DNA of 41,093 nt from Candidatus Zymogenus saltonus (GCA_016929395.1 JAFGIX010000088.1:1-41093), one strand, 5' to 3'. Counted from the stretch's first letter, positions 8,335 through 16,181 are shown. Notes: generated by a model from the sequence alone, not told the origin. Program-made: numbers and translations.

Positions 8335-8706
8335 ATGGATCCTTCGCTGTTTATCATGCAGTACGCAGAAGAGGCCGGTGGGGGTGGTTTTGGCTCAATA
8401 CTTATTGCTGTTTTGGGTTACGTTTTCTTCGCCCTCGCCCTCATGGGTATTGCAAAAAAGACCAATACGAAAAACGCCTGGTTTGCCTGGATTCCCATTC
8501 TCAATATTGTCCTGCTACTTAACATTGCCAAGAGGCCCGTCTGGTGGCTTATCCTGCTCCTGATACCCCTTGTGAATATTATCATTGGGATAATTGTTGG
8601 TATAGACATCTTAAAGGCAAGGGGCAAGCCAGCATGGTGGATCATTCTTCTTCTCATCCCCATCGTCAATGTCATTGTGCTTTGTATACTCGCCTGGGGC
8701 AAGTAA
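8335..8706 (+). CDS. DUF5684-like small membrane protein
   Basis: This 123-residue protein has four hydrophobic segments. After a Gly-rich start there is a first helix (SILIAVLGYVFFALALMGIA), then two related halves, KRPVWWLILLLIPLVNIIIG and GKPAWWIILLLIPIVNVIVL. The repeated xPxWWxILLLIPxVNxI motif is typical of the DUF5684 family, whose role is not known. The ribosome site GAGGAGG precedes the ATG. It converges on the HD-domain gene, with one shared terminator between them. Confidence 0.75.
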   Translation: MDPSLFIMQYAEEAGGGGFGSILIAVLGYVFFALALMGIAKKTNTKNAWFAWIPILNIVLLLNIAKRPVWWLILLLIPLVNIIIGIIVGIDILKARGKPAWWIILLLIPIVNVIVLCILAWGK

Positions 8707-8740
8707 AAAAAAGAGAAGGTTTCATCTACAGTTTTGCTAG

Positions 8741-8766
8741 AAAAGGGCGCTTCGGGCGCCCTTTTT
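8741..8766. terminator. Bidirectional terminator
   Basis: AAAAGGGCGC pairs with GCGCCCTTTT around TTCGG (10 bp), with a T run on the right and an A run on the left. It lies between two convergent genes and can serve both. Confidence 0.85.
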
Positions 8767-8770
8767 GTCG

Positions 8771-9799
8771 TCATCTTCCCCTCTCGATCAATTCCAGGCC
8801 GAAGCGGATCACGGAAGTCTTTGCCGTTTCGTAATATCTCTTCACGGTCAGATAGTCCCTTATGGAACAAAACGTGTCCAGCGATGAGACGACGAGCGAC
8901 TCCAAGTAAATGGGCGGAATCACGGTAAGGGGCCACATATGTTTTTTGATGATGTCCTCCTCCTTTCTGGAGAGGCTTGTTATCTCACGAGCGTTCTTGA
9001 GGGAGATGTTCGGGTGCCTGAAGCCGTGGAGTCTCGGCCCTTCCCGCAGCCAGTCGTAGTAGAAAAGGTCGTGCAGCAGTGCCCCCCGGACGATAGCATC
9101 ACAGTCGAGGGAAAGCTTCTTCCCCGCTATAAGGCCAAGATACGCCACCTCCTTTACATGGTCCAACCTTGACTTGCCGTTGTGGTGGTTACATTCAGAT
9201 AGGATCGCCACCCTCTGGTCTTCAAGAAGGGGCCTCGTCACGCTTGTGTATTGCCTGTTAAGAATTTCTCTCTCTTCCGGCGTAAGCCTGAAGAAGGTTT
9301 CCACCGATAGGGTCAGGAAATCGACAAGCATTATGGAGGAGAGGGCTATCGCAAAAAATATTACAGAGGAGGGCGGAAAACCGAAGAGGGCATTCTTGTA
9401 TGCCGGAAATATAAGATATTCAAAGACAAACGCCGCAAACGTCCAGTAAATCGAGAACTTTAGACAGATGTAGCCCTTGTAATTGAGATGCTGGTCGGAA
9501 TAGTCCCAGAGGCGGGTGTTGAAAAGGCGCTTGGCGATGACTCCCGAGGCAAATTCAAGCCCGGTTATGATTATGATATAGACCAGCGCCTTTATCGCCG
9601 GGCCCGATTCCCGCAGCAGAGATATGGCCACGATAAGGATCAGGGCGCTCGTGCCGTAAAGTATGAGATAGGGCCCCTTCAAAAGACCGGGGTTGACGAA
9701 CCTCCCGGCGTTGTAAGAGCGGTAAGAGACCTCGAGGATCCATCCCAGGATAGAAAAGACAGAGAAGGTAAAAAGCACCTCTACAATTTCTGAAATCAT
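8771..9799 (-). CDS. CmpB-type membrane domain fused to an HD domain
   Basis: This 342-residue protein has two parts. Residues 1-170 carry four or five membrane helices and the signatures GWILEVSYR, FVNPGLLKGPYLILYG, LEFASGVIAKRLF and LWDYSDQHLNYKGYICL of the ABC_trans_CmpB family (PF06541), whose function is unproven. Residues 205-335 form an HD phosphohydrolase: His214, His243-Asp244 (LLHD), His258/His262, His287 and Asp308 are spaced as in metal-binding HD domains. The soluble domain may act on a nucleotide or phosphoester at the membrane. Its TetR gene lies 41 bases upstream on the same strand, probably in one transcript. The ribosome site is weak. Confidence 0.75.
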   Translation of the reverse strand: MISEIVEVLFTFSVFSILGWILEVSYRSYNAGRFVNPGLLKGPYLILYGTSALILIVAISLLRESGPAIKALVYIIIITGLEFASGVIAKRLFNTRLWDYSDQHLNYKGYICLKFSIYWTFAAFVFEYLIFPAYKNALFGFPPSSVIFFAIALSSIMLVDFLTLSVETFFRLTPEEREILNRQYTSVTRPLLEDQRVAILSECNHHNGKSRLDHVKEVAYLGLIAGKKLSLDCDAIVRGALLHDLFYYDWLREGPRLHGFRHPNISLKNAREITSLSRKEEDIIKKHMWPLTVIPPIYLESLVVSSLDTFCSIRDYLTVKRYYETAKTSVIRFGLELIERGR

Positions 9800-9840
9800 C
9801 TTTCACACCATTATTGAAGTGTTTTACAGAGGGGCGGCTT

Positions 9841-10437
9841 TCAGGCCGTGTCTTTAACCCCCTTTTCAGACATAATTCCGAAGAAAAGGAGCTTCAGCAA
9901 TTCGTCGAGATAATGCTCTATGAGCTCCTCGCTTTCCTGCACCAGCCAGTTGAGCTCAAAGCCCTTCAGCGCATAGCCGATCGCCCTTGCGGTAAGGAGT
10001 ATGTCGTTGGTCTTGAAGGTCCCCTTTTCGATCCCCTCTTTCAGAATGGATACGATGATGTTGTTCTCCCGATTGAAAAAATCGTCTCGAATCTTCTCGG
10101 CGCTCGGCAGGAGATTTTCTATCCCCTCTTTGTCAAGATTTAGGATATTTACGGCCCTGTGCATATACTTGAACTTTGCGCGGACAAAGGAAACTAACTT
10201 TTTGTCGGGGGAGGTCTCTCTTTCGACGGACGACAGGACGCTTTCCAGAATCTCGTCCGCCTCCCGGTTGAGGACCTCCATATAGACCCTGTCCTTGCTC
10301 CCGAAGTAGTTGTAGATGGTCCCCTTGGCGACCCGCGCAAGCCGGGCGATCTCATCGAGGTTTGTCTTCTTGAGGCCGTAGCGGGCGAAGAGCTTCCTGG
10401 CCGTTTTTAGTATTTCATCCAGCTTTTCCTGCTTCAT
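9841..10437 (-). CDS. TetR/AcrR-family transcriptional regulator
   Basis: This 198-residue repressor has an N-terminal TetR DNA-binding domain (residues 5-52), with LFARYGLKKTNLDEIARLA followed by the recognition helix AKGTIYNYFGSK. The C-terminal helical domain (about 60-190) would bind a ligand and dimerise; the ligand is unknown. A good promoter and a candidate operator lie directly upstream, so self-repression is likely. The CmpB-HD gene follows on the same strand and is the obvious target. Confidence 0.88.
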   Translation of the reverse strand: MKQEKLDEILKTARKLFARYGLKKTNLDEIARLARVAKGTIYNYFGSKDRVYMEVLNREADEILESVLSSVERETSPDKKLVSFVRAKFKYMHRAVNILNLDKEGIENLLPSAEKIRDDFFNRENNIIVSILKEGIEKGTFKTNDILLTARAIGYALKGFELNWLVQESEELIEHYLDELLKLLFFGIMSEKGVKDTA

Positions 10438-10464
10438 TAATTTGTCCTAAAAATCATTTTGTAC

Positions 10465-10480
10465 CTATATCGTTTTATAG
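10465..10480. promoter_or_regulatory. Candidate TetR operator
   Basis: CTATA-6 nt-TATAG is an inverted repeat lying just downstream of the -10 box, over the expected transcription start. That placement suits a self-repressing TetR protein, but the arms are only 5 bp. Confidence 0.35.
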
Positions 10481-10484
10481 TTCA

Positions 10485-10512
10485 AATATAGCACAAAAAA
10501 AGCGTGTGTCAA
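10485..10512 (-). promoter_or_regulatory. Promoter of the tetR-HD operon
   Basis: On the minus strand, TTGACA (10512-10507) and TATATT (10490-10485) are 16 bases apart. Confidence 0.7.
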
Positions 10513-10580
10513 GGGATTTTTTTGTTTTTTTTCGGATGATTGAAAAAAACCGAGACGGCAGAGGTGTTTGAAGATGGAAG

Positions 10581-10606
10581 AAAAAAGGGCGCCTGGGGAC
10601 GCCCTT
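10581..10606 (-). terminator. Leftward terminator
   Basis: On the minus strand, AAGGGCG pairs with CGCCCTT around 8 bases and is followed by a T run. It lies about 170 bases downstream of the methyltransferase-like gene. The other bases between 10513 and 10772 show no gene; ATCGGATCCGAT (10653-10664) followed by T7 is a short palindrome of unclear role. Confidence 0.65.
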
Positions 10607-10772
10607 CCTTATCTAAACTGGTTTTCAATGCCGGATATTGAAGTCAGTTAATATCGGATCCGATTTTTTTAGGCAGATTAATCAATTGATCATTCCCCTA
10701 CTTCTCTCATTCTTGTCTTGACCCGATCCGTTTCTTGCCTAAAATGGCCCGTCCGTCAATTTGTCCCCCCAC

Positions 10773-11432
10773 TCACCACAGGGCCGGAAAGAGGCGCCTT
10801 CTCTCCCTTGCGAACTCCGGGTAGCCATCCATCTTGAAAAGGGTCTTCTCCTCCCCCAGGATTCTCAGCGCTATCGCCGGTATAAAGAGAAAGAGGTAAA
10901 TAATCAAGGTCGGGAGATTGAAGAAGTAGATTATGACGCCGAGGTTTGCCGCGATCATCCCGGAGTAGGCCGGGTGGCGGATGTACCTGTAGGGCCCCGA
11001 GTCTATGATCCTGTGGCCGTCGACCTCCCTGACTATGTGCGAGTAGTACCTCCCCAGCGTCCTGATCGCCCAGAGCCTTAAGGAGACGCCGATGAGAAAT
11101 ATCGAAAATCCGAGGAGGTGAAAGGGGCCGGGGGACTGCCAGACCGATTTAAACCAGAGGGCGGAGAGGAATACCGCCGCCTGGCCTATCGCGTAGAGCT
11201 CGCACGTCCCGAAGTCGCGGGTCTTGTCCCCCTTGTCCAGCTCGCTCTTCGAAACCTTCGATTCCAAGATAATCCAAAAGAGGTATGCGCATACAAAGAC
11301 GATGTCCATGTTGAATATCCACCCGTCCCATATACCCCCGCCCTTGAGCCTCAAAAACGTCAGGACCAGGATCAGTATAAAGAGGATGGGCGACATTATC
11401 ATCGGGATTAGATTTTTAATATTAACGCTCAT
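10773..11432 (-). CDS. ICMT/PEMT-family membrane methyltransferase
   Basis: The start at 11432 (site GGAGAAAGG) gives 219 residues; a frame 81 bases longer has no ribosome site. There are about five membrane helices. The C-terminal half carries the isoprenylcysteine carboxyl methyltransferase-like signature: RTLGRYYSHIVREVDGHRII, then DSGPYRYIRHPAYSG, the SAM-binding RHPxYxG motif, and GEEKTLFKMDGYPEFA. Bacteria mostly lack prenylated proteins, so the substrate is probably a lipid or other hydrophobic molecule. The gene stands between the SDR gene and a terminator on the minus strand. Confidence 0.82.
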   Translation of the reverse strand: MSVNIKNLIPMIMSPILFILILVLTFLRLKGGGIWDGWIFNMDIVFVCAYLFWIILESKVSKSELDKGDKTRDFGTCELYAIGQAAVFLSALWFKSVWQSPGPFHLLGFSIFLIGVSLRLWAIRTLGRYYSHIVREVDGHRIIDSGPYRYIRHPAYSGMIAANLGVIIYFFNLPTLIIYLFLFIPAIALRILGEEKTLFKMDGYPEFARERRRLFPALW

Positions 11433-11587
11433 ACCTTTCTCCCCGATTACCCAATTACAGGAGATGCTCCAAATGAGTCCTTTTGTCTCAATCCGCCCAT
11501 CATGCTTGAACACAGCTCAAAAGGCGAGCCGAGTCAAGTATAGAGAGATTTTGAATCTATAAACTCCCGCCTGAATCGCCAACCTCT

Positions 11588-12382
11588 CTATTTCCTGAGA
11601 GACGAGACGATTATCTTATACATCAATCTCTCAGGCATAAAGCGGACCATGAGATGGGTTATCCGGTTGTTCAGCCCGGGGATACAGATCGGCCTGTCTC
11701 TCTTTAGACAGTCGAGAGATATTTTGACGACTTCATCGGGGCTCATCGCCTTGCTCATCCCCTTGGTTTCATAGATCTCGGAAGGTTTAAGCCCCATCTT
11801 CTCGTGGAAATCCGTTACGGTCATACCGGGGCACAGAGCCTGTACCCTAACGCCGGTCCCCTTGAGTTCGAGATGGATGCTCTCGGTGAAGAACTTCACG
11901 AAGGCCTTGGTCGCCGAGTAGATTGAGTTTCCGGGGAAGGGCAAAAGCCCGCCGATGGATGACAGGTTGATAATATACCCCCTGCCGTTCTTCACCATTT
12001 TCGGAAGCGCCGCGTACGTCAGCTCCATGGTGGCGACCGAGTGCACCGCCAGCATCTCCCTTTGCGGCCCGATATCCGATTCGTGGAAGCTCCCGCTCAC
12101 CGCAAAGCCGGCGTTGTTGACGAGGATTTCGAGGTTGTCCGTCGATCTTACCCTCTCTATCAGCTTATCCAGCTCCTTTTTGTCAGAAAGCTCACAAATG
12201 ATCACCTCGACCTTTACCTTATGCTCCTTTTTGATCGAATCTGCAACGGACTCGATCTTTTCCCGGCGTCTGCCGGTGATAACGAGATCGTACCCCTTTT
12301 TCGCGAAGGCCGTGGCGAAGGCCTTCCCTATCCCGCTGGTTCCGCCGGTGATGAGGGCGGTTCCTTTTGTTTTTTCTTGCAT
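11588..12382 (-). CDS. Short-chain dehydrogenase/reductase
   Basis: This 264-residue classical SDR has the NAD(P)-binding motif TGGTSGIG (residues 12-19) and NNAG (89-92). Its catalytic Ser142, Tyr155 and Lys159 are in the order SSIG and YSATK. The GRRR after the second strand (residues 37-40) favours NADP(H). The closest general type is DltE/YqjQ-like oxidoreductases; the substrate is unknown. It has its own promoter and a weak ribosome site. The ICMT-like gene follows 155 bases downstream. Confidence 0.88.
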   Translation of the reverse strand: MQEKTKGTALITGGTSGIGKAFATAFAKKGYDLVITGRRREKIESVADSIKKEHKVKVEVIICELSDKKELDKLIERVRSTDNLEILVNNAGFAVSGSFHESDIGPQREMLAVHSVATMELTYAALPKMVKNGRGYIINLSSIGGLLPFPGNSIYSATKAFVKFFTESIHLELKGTGVRVQALCPGMTVTDFHEKMGLKPSEIYETKGMSKAMSPDEVVKISLDCLKRDRPICIPGLNNRITHLMVRFMPERLMYKIIVSSLRK

Positions 12383-12422
12383 ATTCTAATCTCAATTGCT
12401 AAATTAGTGTTTCAAGGGGTAT

Positions 12423-12450
12423 ATTATATAACTACTTTCGGTGAGGTCAA
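12423..12450 (-). promoter_or_regulatory. Promoter of the SDR gene
   Basis: On the minus strand, TTGACC (12450-12445) and a perfect TATAAT (12428-12423) are 16 bases apart. Confidence 0.7.
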
Positions 12451-12714
12451 TTGAAATATGTAAAATATTTTTGTCCATTTCTATTCCAGTTTTTGTTCAA
12501 CACCTTCATTAGATAGAATACAATTTCATTACAGCCCAACGCTCTCGTTAAGAGTTTGTGCATCGAATGAATCCTCCACTTCACTTCCCCAAACGAAAAA
12601 TTGAAAAAGCTCTTATTACAAACGGTTTTTAGTAACTCTCACACGGATTTTTTTGTTAAAGATTCAAAAATCAATATCAAAACAACTTGATTTAGTTGCA
12701 TATTAAAAAACAAC
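12451..12714. other. AT-rich intergenic stretch between divergent promoters
   Basis: No gene is seen. A near-exact direct repeat, AAACAACTTGA, occurs at about 12680-12690 and 12709-12719; the second copy supplies the -35 box of perR. Confidence 0.4.
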
Positions 12715-12743
12715 TTGACAAAGGCATCTAATTAGGGTAAATT
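12715..12743 (+). promoter_or_regulatory. Promoter of perR-katA
   Basis: TTGACA (12715-12720) and TAAATT (12738-12743) are 17 bases apart. Confidence 0.65.
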
Positions 12744-12756
12744 CTTAAATAGGAAT

Positions 12757-12770
12757 GATAATTAATAAAG
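12757..12770 (+). promoter_or_regulatory. Candidate PerR/Fur box
   Basis: GATAATTAATAAAG matches the central 14 bases of the known Per-box (TTATAATNATTATAA) at 10 positions. It lies just downstream of the -10 box, where PerR binding would block its own operon. A similar site overlaps the -10 box of the peroxiredoxin gene at 14840-14853. Confidence 0.4.
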
Positions 12771-12779
12771 TTTCAGGAA

Positions 12780-13262
12780 ATGGAAGACAGCTCAGAGAAA
12801 ATATCTCAGAAACTGGATGACTTTAAAAAAACCATAACACAGGCGGGATTCAAGCTTACCCCACAGAGAATTGAAATATTTAAAGAGGTTATTAAATCCA
12901 AAGATCACCCTGACGCAATGACGGTATATAAGAAAGTAAGCGTCAAAATGCCTAATATATCATTAGACTCGGTTTACAGGTCACTGTGGCTTTTTATAGA
13001 CCTGGGGTTGATTACAACTTTCGGCAATTCATGCGATAGGTTGCGATTCGATCGGAACATGGATCCCCATCATCATTTTATTTGTAGAAACTGTGGGACA
13101 ATACTTGATTTTGACAATGATGATTTCAGCCATTTAGAAATTCCCGAAAATGTTGAGAGTATGGGAAGTGTTGAAAATATTCATGTTGAAATGAGGGGTG
13201 TGTGTTCACTTTGTTTGCAAAAAAGGCAAAGCGAAAAAAACAAAAATAAGAAAGGAGGGTAA
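12780..13262 (+). CDS. perR: PerR-type peroxide-sensing Fur-family repressor
   Basis: This 160-residue Fur-family protein has a winged-helix domain (residues 15-90; [22 protein letters not shown]...[10 protein letters not shown]). The dimerisation domain has a structural zinc site made by two CxxC pairs, Cys102/Cys105 (CRNC) and Cys142/Cys145 (CSLC). Candidate regulatory metal ligands are His43, Asp86 and the His97-99 cluster. In PerR these hold Fe(II) or Mn(II), and iron-catalysed His oxidation by peroxide releases DNA. It lies 4 bases before katA, a standard PerR target and the best reason to prefer PerR over Fur. The ribosome site at the ATG is weak. The basic tail ([14 protein letters not shown]-like) is unusual. 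Confidence 0.85.
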   Translation: MEDSSEKISQKLDDFKKTITQAGFKLTPQRIEIFKEVIKSKDHPDAMTVYKKVSVKMPNISLDSVYRSLWLFIDLGLITTFGNSCDRLRFDRNMDPHHHFICRNCGTILDFDNDDFSHLEIPENVESMGSVENIHVEMRGVCSLCLQKRQSEKNKNKKGG

Positions 13263-13266
13263 AGAA

Positions 13267-14778
13267 ATGAAAAACAAAAAAAGAATTCTCACAACCGGTT
13301 TCGGAATGCCGGTGGATAATGATTTGAACTCGATGACGGCGGGATTGAAGGGGCCCGTTTTAATACAGGACGTTCATCTCACCGAGAAGCTGGCGCATTT
13401 TGACAGGGAGAGAATCCCCGAGCGTGTCGTGCACGCCAAGGGAGCTGGGGCCCACGGCTATTTTGAAGTAACACACGATGTGACGAAGTATACCTGCGCC
13501 GATTTTCTATCGAAAGTGGGGAAAAAGACCGATGTATTCGCCAGGTTTTCCACAGTCGGCGGCGAGAAGGGGTCCGCAGATTCTGAAAGGGATCCCAGGG
13601 GATTTGCCCTGAAATTCTACACGGAAGAGGGCAACTATGATATGGTGGGGAACAACACACCCGTATTTTTTATTCGCGATCCCCTTAAGTTTCCAGATTT
13701 CATTCATACCCAGAAGCGAAACCCCGCGAATAACCTTAAGGACGCGGATATGTTCTGGGATTTTCTATCCCTTACGCCGGAGTCGATTCATCAGGTTACA
13801 ATTCTGTTTTCAGATCGCGGCACTCCCAGGACGTTCCGAAATATGAACGGGTACAGCAGCCACACTTATATGTGGTATAACAAGAAAGGTGAGTACTTTT
13901 GGGTGCAGCTGCACTTCAAGACGGAACAGGGGATTGACAACTTTACCGGGGAAGAGGCGGCAAAAATGAGGGGCATTGACCCGGACTGCGTGACGCGGGA
14001 CCTCCATGAATCGATAGGACGCGGCGATTTTCCCTCGTGGCGTTTGGAAGTGCAGATAATGACGCCGGAGCAGGCAAAAGATTATCGGTTCGATCCGTTT
14101 GATATTACAAAGGTCTGGCCCCACGGCGACTTTCCACCCATGGACGTCGGCCGTTTGGTCCTGAATAGAAATCCGAATAACTATTTTGCGGAAGTCGAGC
14201 AGGCGGCCTTTTCTCCTGGAAATTTCGTCCAGGGCATAGGACCTTCCCCGGACAAGATGCTTCAGGGGAGACTGTTCAGTTACCACGATACCCATCGCCA
14301 CAGACTCGGCCCCAACTATCACCTGTTGCCGATTAACGCCCCGAGGGCGTGCAAGATGGACAGCTATCAGCGAGACGGCTATATGCGCTTCGACGATAAC
14401 GGCGGCGGGGGACCTAACTACTGGCCGAACAGCTTTGGCGGGTCGAGTCCCGATCCAGACATAGTTTTCCCGAAGCTCGATATTTCCGGGATGGCCGCGA
14501 GACACACCTATGAGCTTGGAGATGTTGATTTTGTTCAGCCCGGCGATCTTTACAACAAGGTCATGAAAGATAAGGATCGTGAAAATCTCGTGAGCAATAT
14601 CGTAGGGCATCTTAAGAACGCACAAAAAAGGATAGAGCTCAGGCAGACGGCTCTCTTCTATAAGGTTGACGGCGATTACGGCGAGCGTGTGGCAAAGGGA
14701 CTCGGGCTGAACGTGAGTGATATAAAGAAGCTCGCGGCAATGTCACAGGAGGAGCGCGTCAAGGCGACTGCAAAATAA
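13267..14778 (+). CDS. katA: Monofunctional haem catalase
   Basis: The start at 13267 (site AAAGGAGGG) gives 503 residues, normal for small-subunit clade 3 catalases; an open frame 69 bases longer overlaps perR. The distal His56 lies in [12 protein letters not shown], Asn129 in [13 protein letters not shown], and the proximal haem Tyr339 in [17 protein letters not shown]. All catalytic residues are present. It converts hydrogen peroxide to water and oxygen in the cytoplasm. It is translated directly after perR in the same transcript and so should be induced by peroxide. A weak hairpin, TGGTG(G)TTAAA/TTTAACACCA, follows at about 14801-14826. Confidence 0.95.
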   Translation: MKNKKRILTTGFGMPVDNDLNSMTAGLKGPVLIQDVHLTEKLAHFDRERIPERVVHAKGAGAHGYFEVTHDVTKYTCADFLSKVGKKTDVFARFSTVGGEKGSADSERDPRGFALKFYTEEGNYDMVGNNTPVFFIRDPLKFPDFIHTQKRNPANNLKDADMFWDFLSLTPESIHQVTILFSDRGTPRTFRNMNGYSSHTYMWYNKKGEYFWVQLHFKTEQGIDNFTGEEAAKMRGIDPDCVTRDLHESIGRGDFPSWRLEVQIMTPEQAKDYRFDPFDITKVWPHGDFPPMDVGRLVLNRNPNNYFAEVEQAAFSPGNFVQGIGPSPDKMLQGRLFSYHDTHRHRLGPNYHLLPINAPRACKMDSYQRDGYMRFDDNGGGGPNYWPNSFGGSSPDPDIVFPKLDISGMAARHTYELGDVDFVQPGDLYNKVMKDKDRENLVSNIVGHLKNAQKRIELRQTALFYKVDGDYGERVAKGLGLNVSDIKKLAAMSQEERVKATAK

Positions 14779-14839
14779 TGCAGAGTTGTCTTTGGCGTTT
14801 TGGTGGTTAAAAATGCTTTAACACCATTAATTTATTGTA

Positions 14840-14853
14840 TATAATTAATGGAT
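14840..14853 (+). promoter_or_regulatory. -10 box and candidate PerR box of the peroxiredoxin gene
   Basis: TATAAT (14840-14845) is a perfect -10 box with only a weak -35 (TTTAAC at 14817-14822, 17 bases away). The sequence TATAATTAATGGAT here shares ATAATTAAT with the candidate PerR box before perR. Joint control of both units is therefore plausible. Confidence 0.35.
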
Positions 14854-14893
14854 AACAAGAGAGGAAAATTTAATCTATTAGAGGAGGGGCAAA

Positions 14894-15601
14894 ATGGCGG
14901 AGCCAAAAGACAAATGTGTAAAGCCGGCGGGCGGGCCGCTGCTTGAGGCCGCGGAAAAGCCGGAGGAACAAAGGGCGTTTCAAACAGGAGGACGCGTAAT
15001 GATCGCAAAGGTAGGTAAGCCGGCCCCGGATTTCGAAGCCAGCGCTTTTTACAAGGGGGGATTTGAAAACATCAAGCTCTCCAAGTACAGGGGGAAATGG
15101 GTACTTCTTTGCTTCTATCCGGGAGACTTTACGTTTGTTTGACCTACTGAGCTTACGGCAGTTGCCGTAAAGTATGATGAATTCAAGAAGCTGGACACGG
15201 AGATTCTGGCCATGAGCGTCGACAGCAGGTTTTCCCACAAGATATGGCAGGAGGAGGAGCTCTCCAAGATGGTCAAGGGGGGACTTCCCTACCCGATGCT
15301 AACCGACGCCGGCGGCCGAATCGGGACCGTATACGGGGTGTATGACGAGGAGGCGGGAGTCAATGTGCGCGGCCGCTTCATAATCGACCCGGACGGGATC
15401 GTCCAGGCGATAGAGATATTGACTCCTTCTGTGGGGAGGAACGTCTCGGAGGCGTTGAGGCAGCTCAAGGCATTCCAGCACGTCAGGAAGACGGGCGAAG
15501 CGACACCGTCGGGGTGGCAGCCGGGGAAGAAGACCCTGAGTCCAACCCCCAGTCTTTCGGGCAAGGTCTGGGAGATATGGAAGCCGGAGATGGCCTTCTG
15601 A
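14894..15601 (+). CDS. Selenocysteine-containing peroxiredoxin (AhpC/Prx type)
   Basis: An in-frame TGA at 15140-15142 falls exactly where the peroxidatic Cys belongs: PGDFTFV-TGA-PTE against the family motif PGDFTFVCPTE. Reading it as selenocysteine gives one 235-residue protein with Sec83. Homology continues without frame change on both sides. Conserved Pro76, Thr80 and the later GRFIIDPDG and [15 protein letters not shown] are present. A SECIS-like hairpin starts 10 bases after the TGA. The resolving Cys motif (VCPAxWKPG) is replaced by ATPSGWQPG, so this looks like a one-Sec enzyme that needs an outside thiol. Two starts are possible: 14894 (AGAGGAGGGG) or 14999 (AGGAGG); the latter would make it Sec48. 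It reduces peroxides in the cytoplasm. Confidence 0.88.
15143..15175 (+). promoter_or_regulatory. Bacterial SECIS-like hairpin
   Basis: TTACGGC (15153-15159) pairs perfectly with GCCGTAA (15164-15170) around the loop AGTT (15160-15163). The loop starts 17 nt after the UGA and has G as its second base. Known bacterial SECIS elements have the apical loop 16-37 nt after the UGA with a G among its first two bases. The hairpin would recruit SelB with Sec-tRNA. Confidence 0.8.
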
Positions 15602-15679
15602 TATGCTTTCTGATAAAAAATATTGGATTAGGATATAGATGCATGGAATTGTTTAACCTTAGAGGAAAGGAGTTTGGAT

Positions 15680-15967
15680 ATGCTTTCACAGATACCGATT
15701 GATATTAGCAAGATCAAAAAGGACGACCTCGACCGGGAAATCATAAGGGCCGGGATCATCGCGGAGCTCGACGCGATCAACCTCTACGAGCAGATGGCGG
15801 CGCTGGCGAGCGACAATGATCTTAAGAAGGTCTTGCTCGACATCGCCAAGGAGGAGAAGGAGCACGTCGGGGAGTTCATGGCCTTGCTTCTGAGATCGGA
15901 CAAGGAGCAGGTGGAGGAGCTGGAAGAGGGGAGGGAGGAGGTCGAGGAGCTGATCGGCAAGAAGTAG
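15680..15967 (+). CDS. Encapsulin-type mini-ferritin (rubrerythrin family)
   Basis: The ATG at 15680 has a good site (AAAGGAG, 8 bases); a TTG six bases earlier is too close to it. The 95 residues form a two-helix half-ferritin. Helix one has ELDAINLYEQMA with Glu29, Tyr36 and Glu37; helix two has EEKEHVGEF with Glu59 and His62, as in encapsulated ferritins (EncFtn), which form iron-oxidising centres at a dimer interface. A Glu-rich tail follows. It would oxidise Fe(II) and limit Fenton chemistry. No encapsulin shell gene is in the window, so whether it is packaged is open. It lies 78 bases after the selenoprotein, probably in the same transcript, and a terminator follows. Confidence 0.75.
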   Translation: MLSQIPIDISKIKKDDLDREIIRAGIIAELDAINLYEQMAALASDNDLKKVLLDIAKEEKEHVGEFMALLLRSDKEQVEELEEGREEVEELIGKK

Positions 15968-16023
15968 CAGCGGTTTATCAAAAGTCTTATAACGTCATCA
16001 AACATCCTGAAAATCTACAGAGT

Positions 16024-16056
16024 AAAAAGGGGGGGCTTAAAGCTCCCCCTTTTTTT
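16024..16056 (+). terminator. Terminator after the mini-ferritin
   Basis: AAAAAGGGGGGGC pairs with GCTCCCCCTTTTT around TTAAA, followed by more T. It closes the peroxiredoxin-ferritin unit. Confidence 0.85.
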
Positions 16057-16098
16057 GCGGGAAGATAGATTTGACGCTTTATCTTATTGCCGAATAAT

Positions 16099-16128
16099 GA
16101 AGCCCGGCATACGAACCGGGCTTTTTTA
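16099..16128 (+). terminator. Second hairpin terminator
   Basis: AGCCCGG (16101-16107) pairs with CCGGGCT (16116-16122) and is followed by TTTTT. It lies only 45 bases after the previous terminator. It could be a back-up, or could end a short transcript from between the two. Confidence 0.75.
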
Positions 16129-16152
16129 TCTAGGGATTGAATTTCAACACTG

Positions 16153-16181
16153 TTGACTGCGGGCACATCATGTGCTATCTT
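16153..16181 (+). promoter_or_regulatory. Promoter of the secreted protein gene
   Basis: TTGACT (16153-16158) and TATCTT (16176-16181) are 17 bases apart. GCACATCATGTGC within the spacer (16163-16175) is a near-perfect inverted repeat, a possible operator. Confidence 0.5.
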
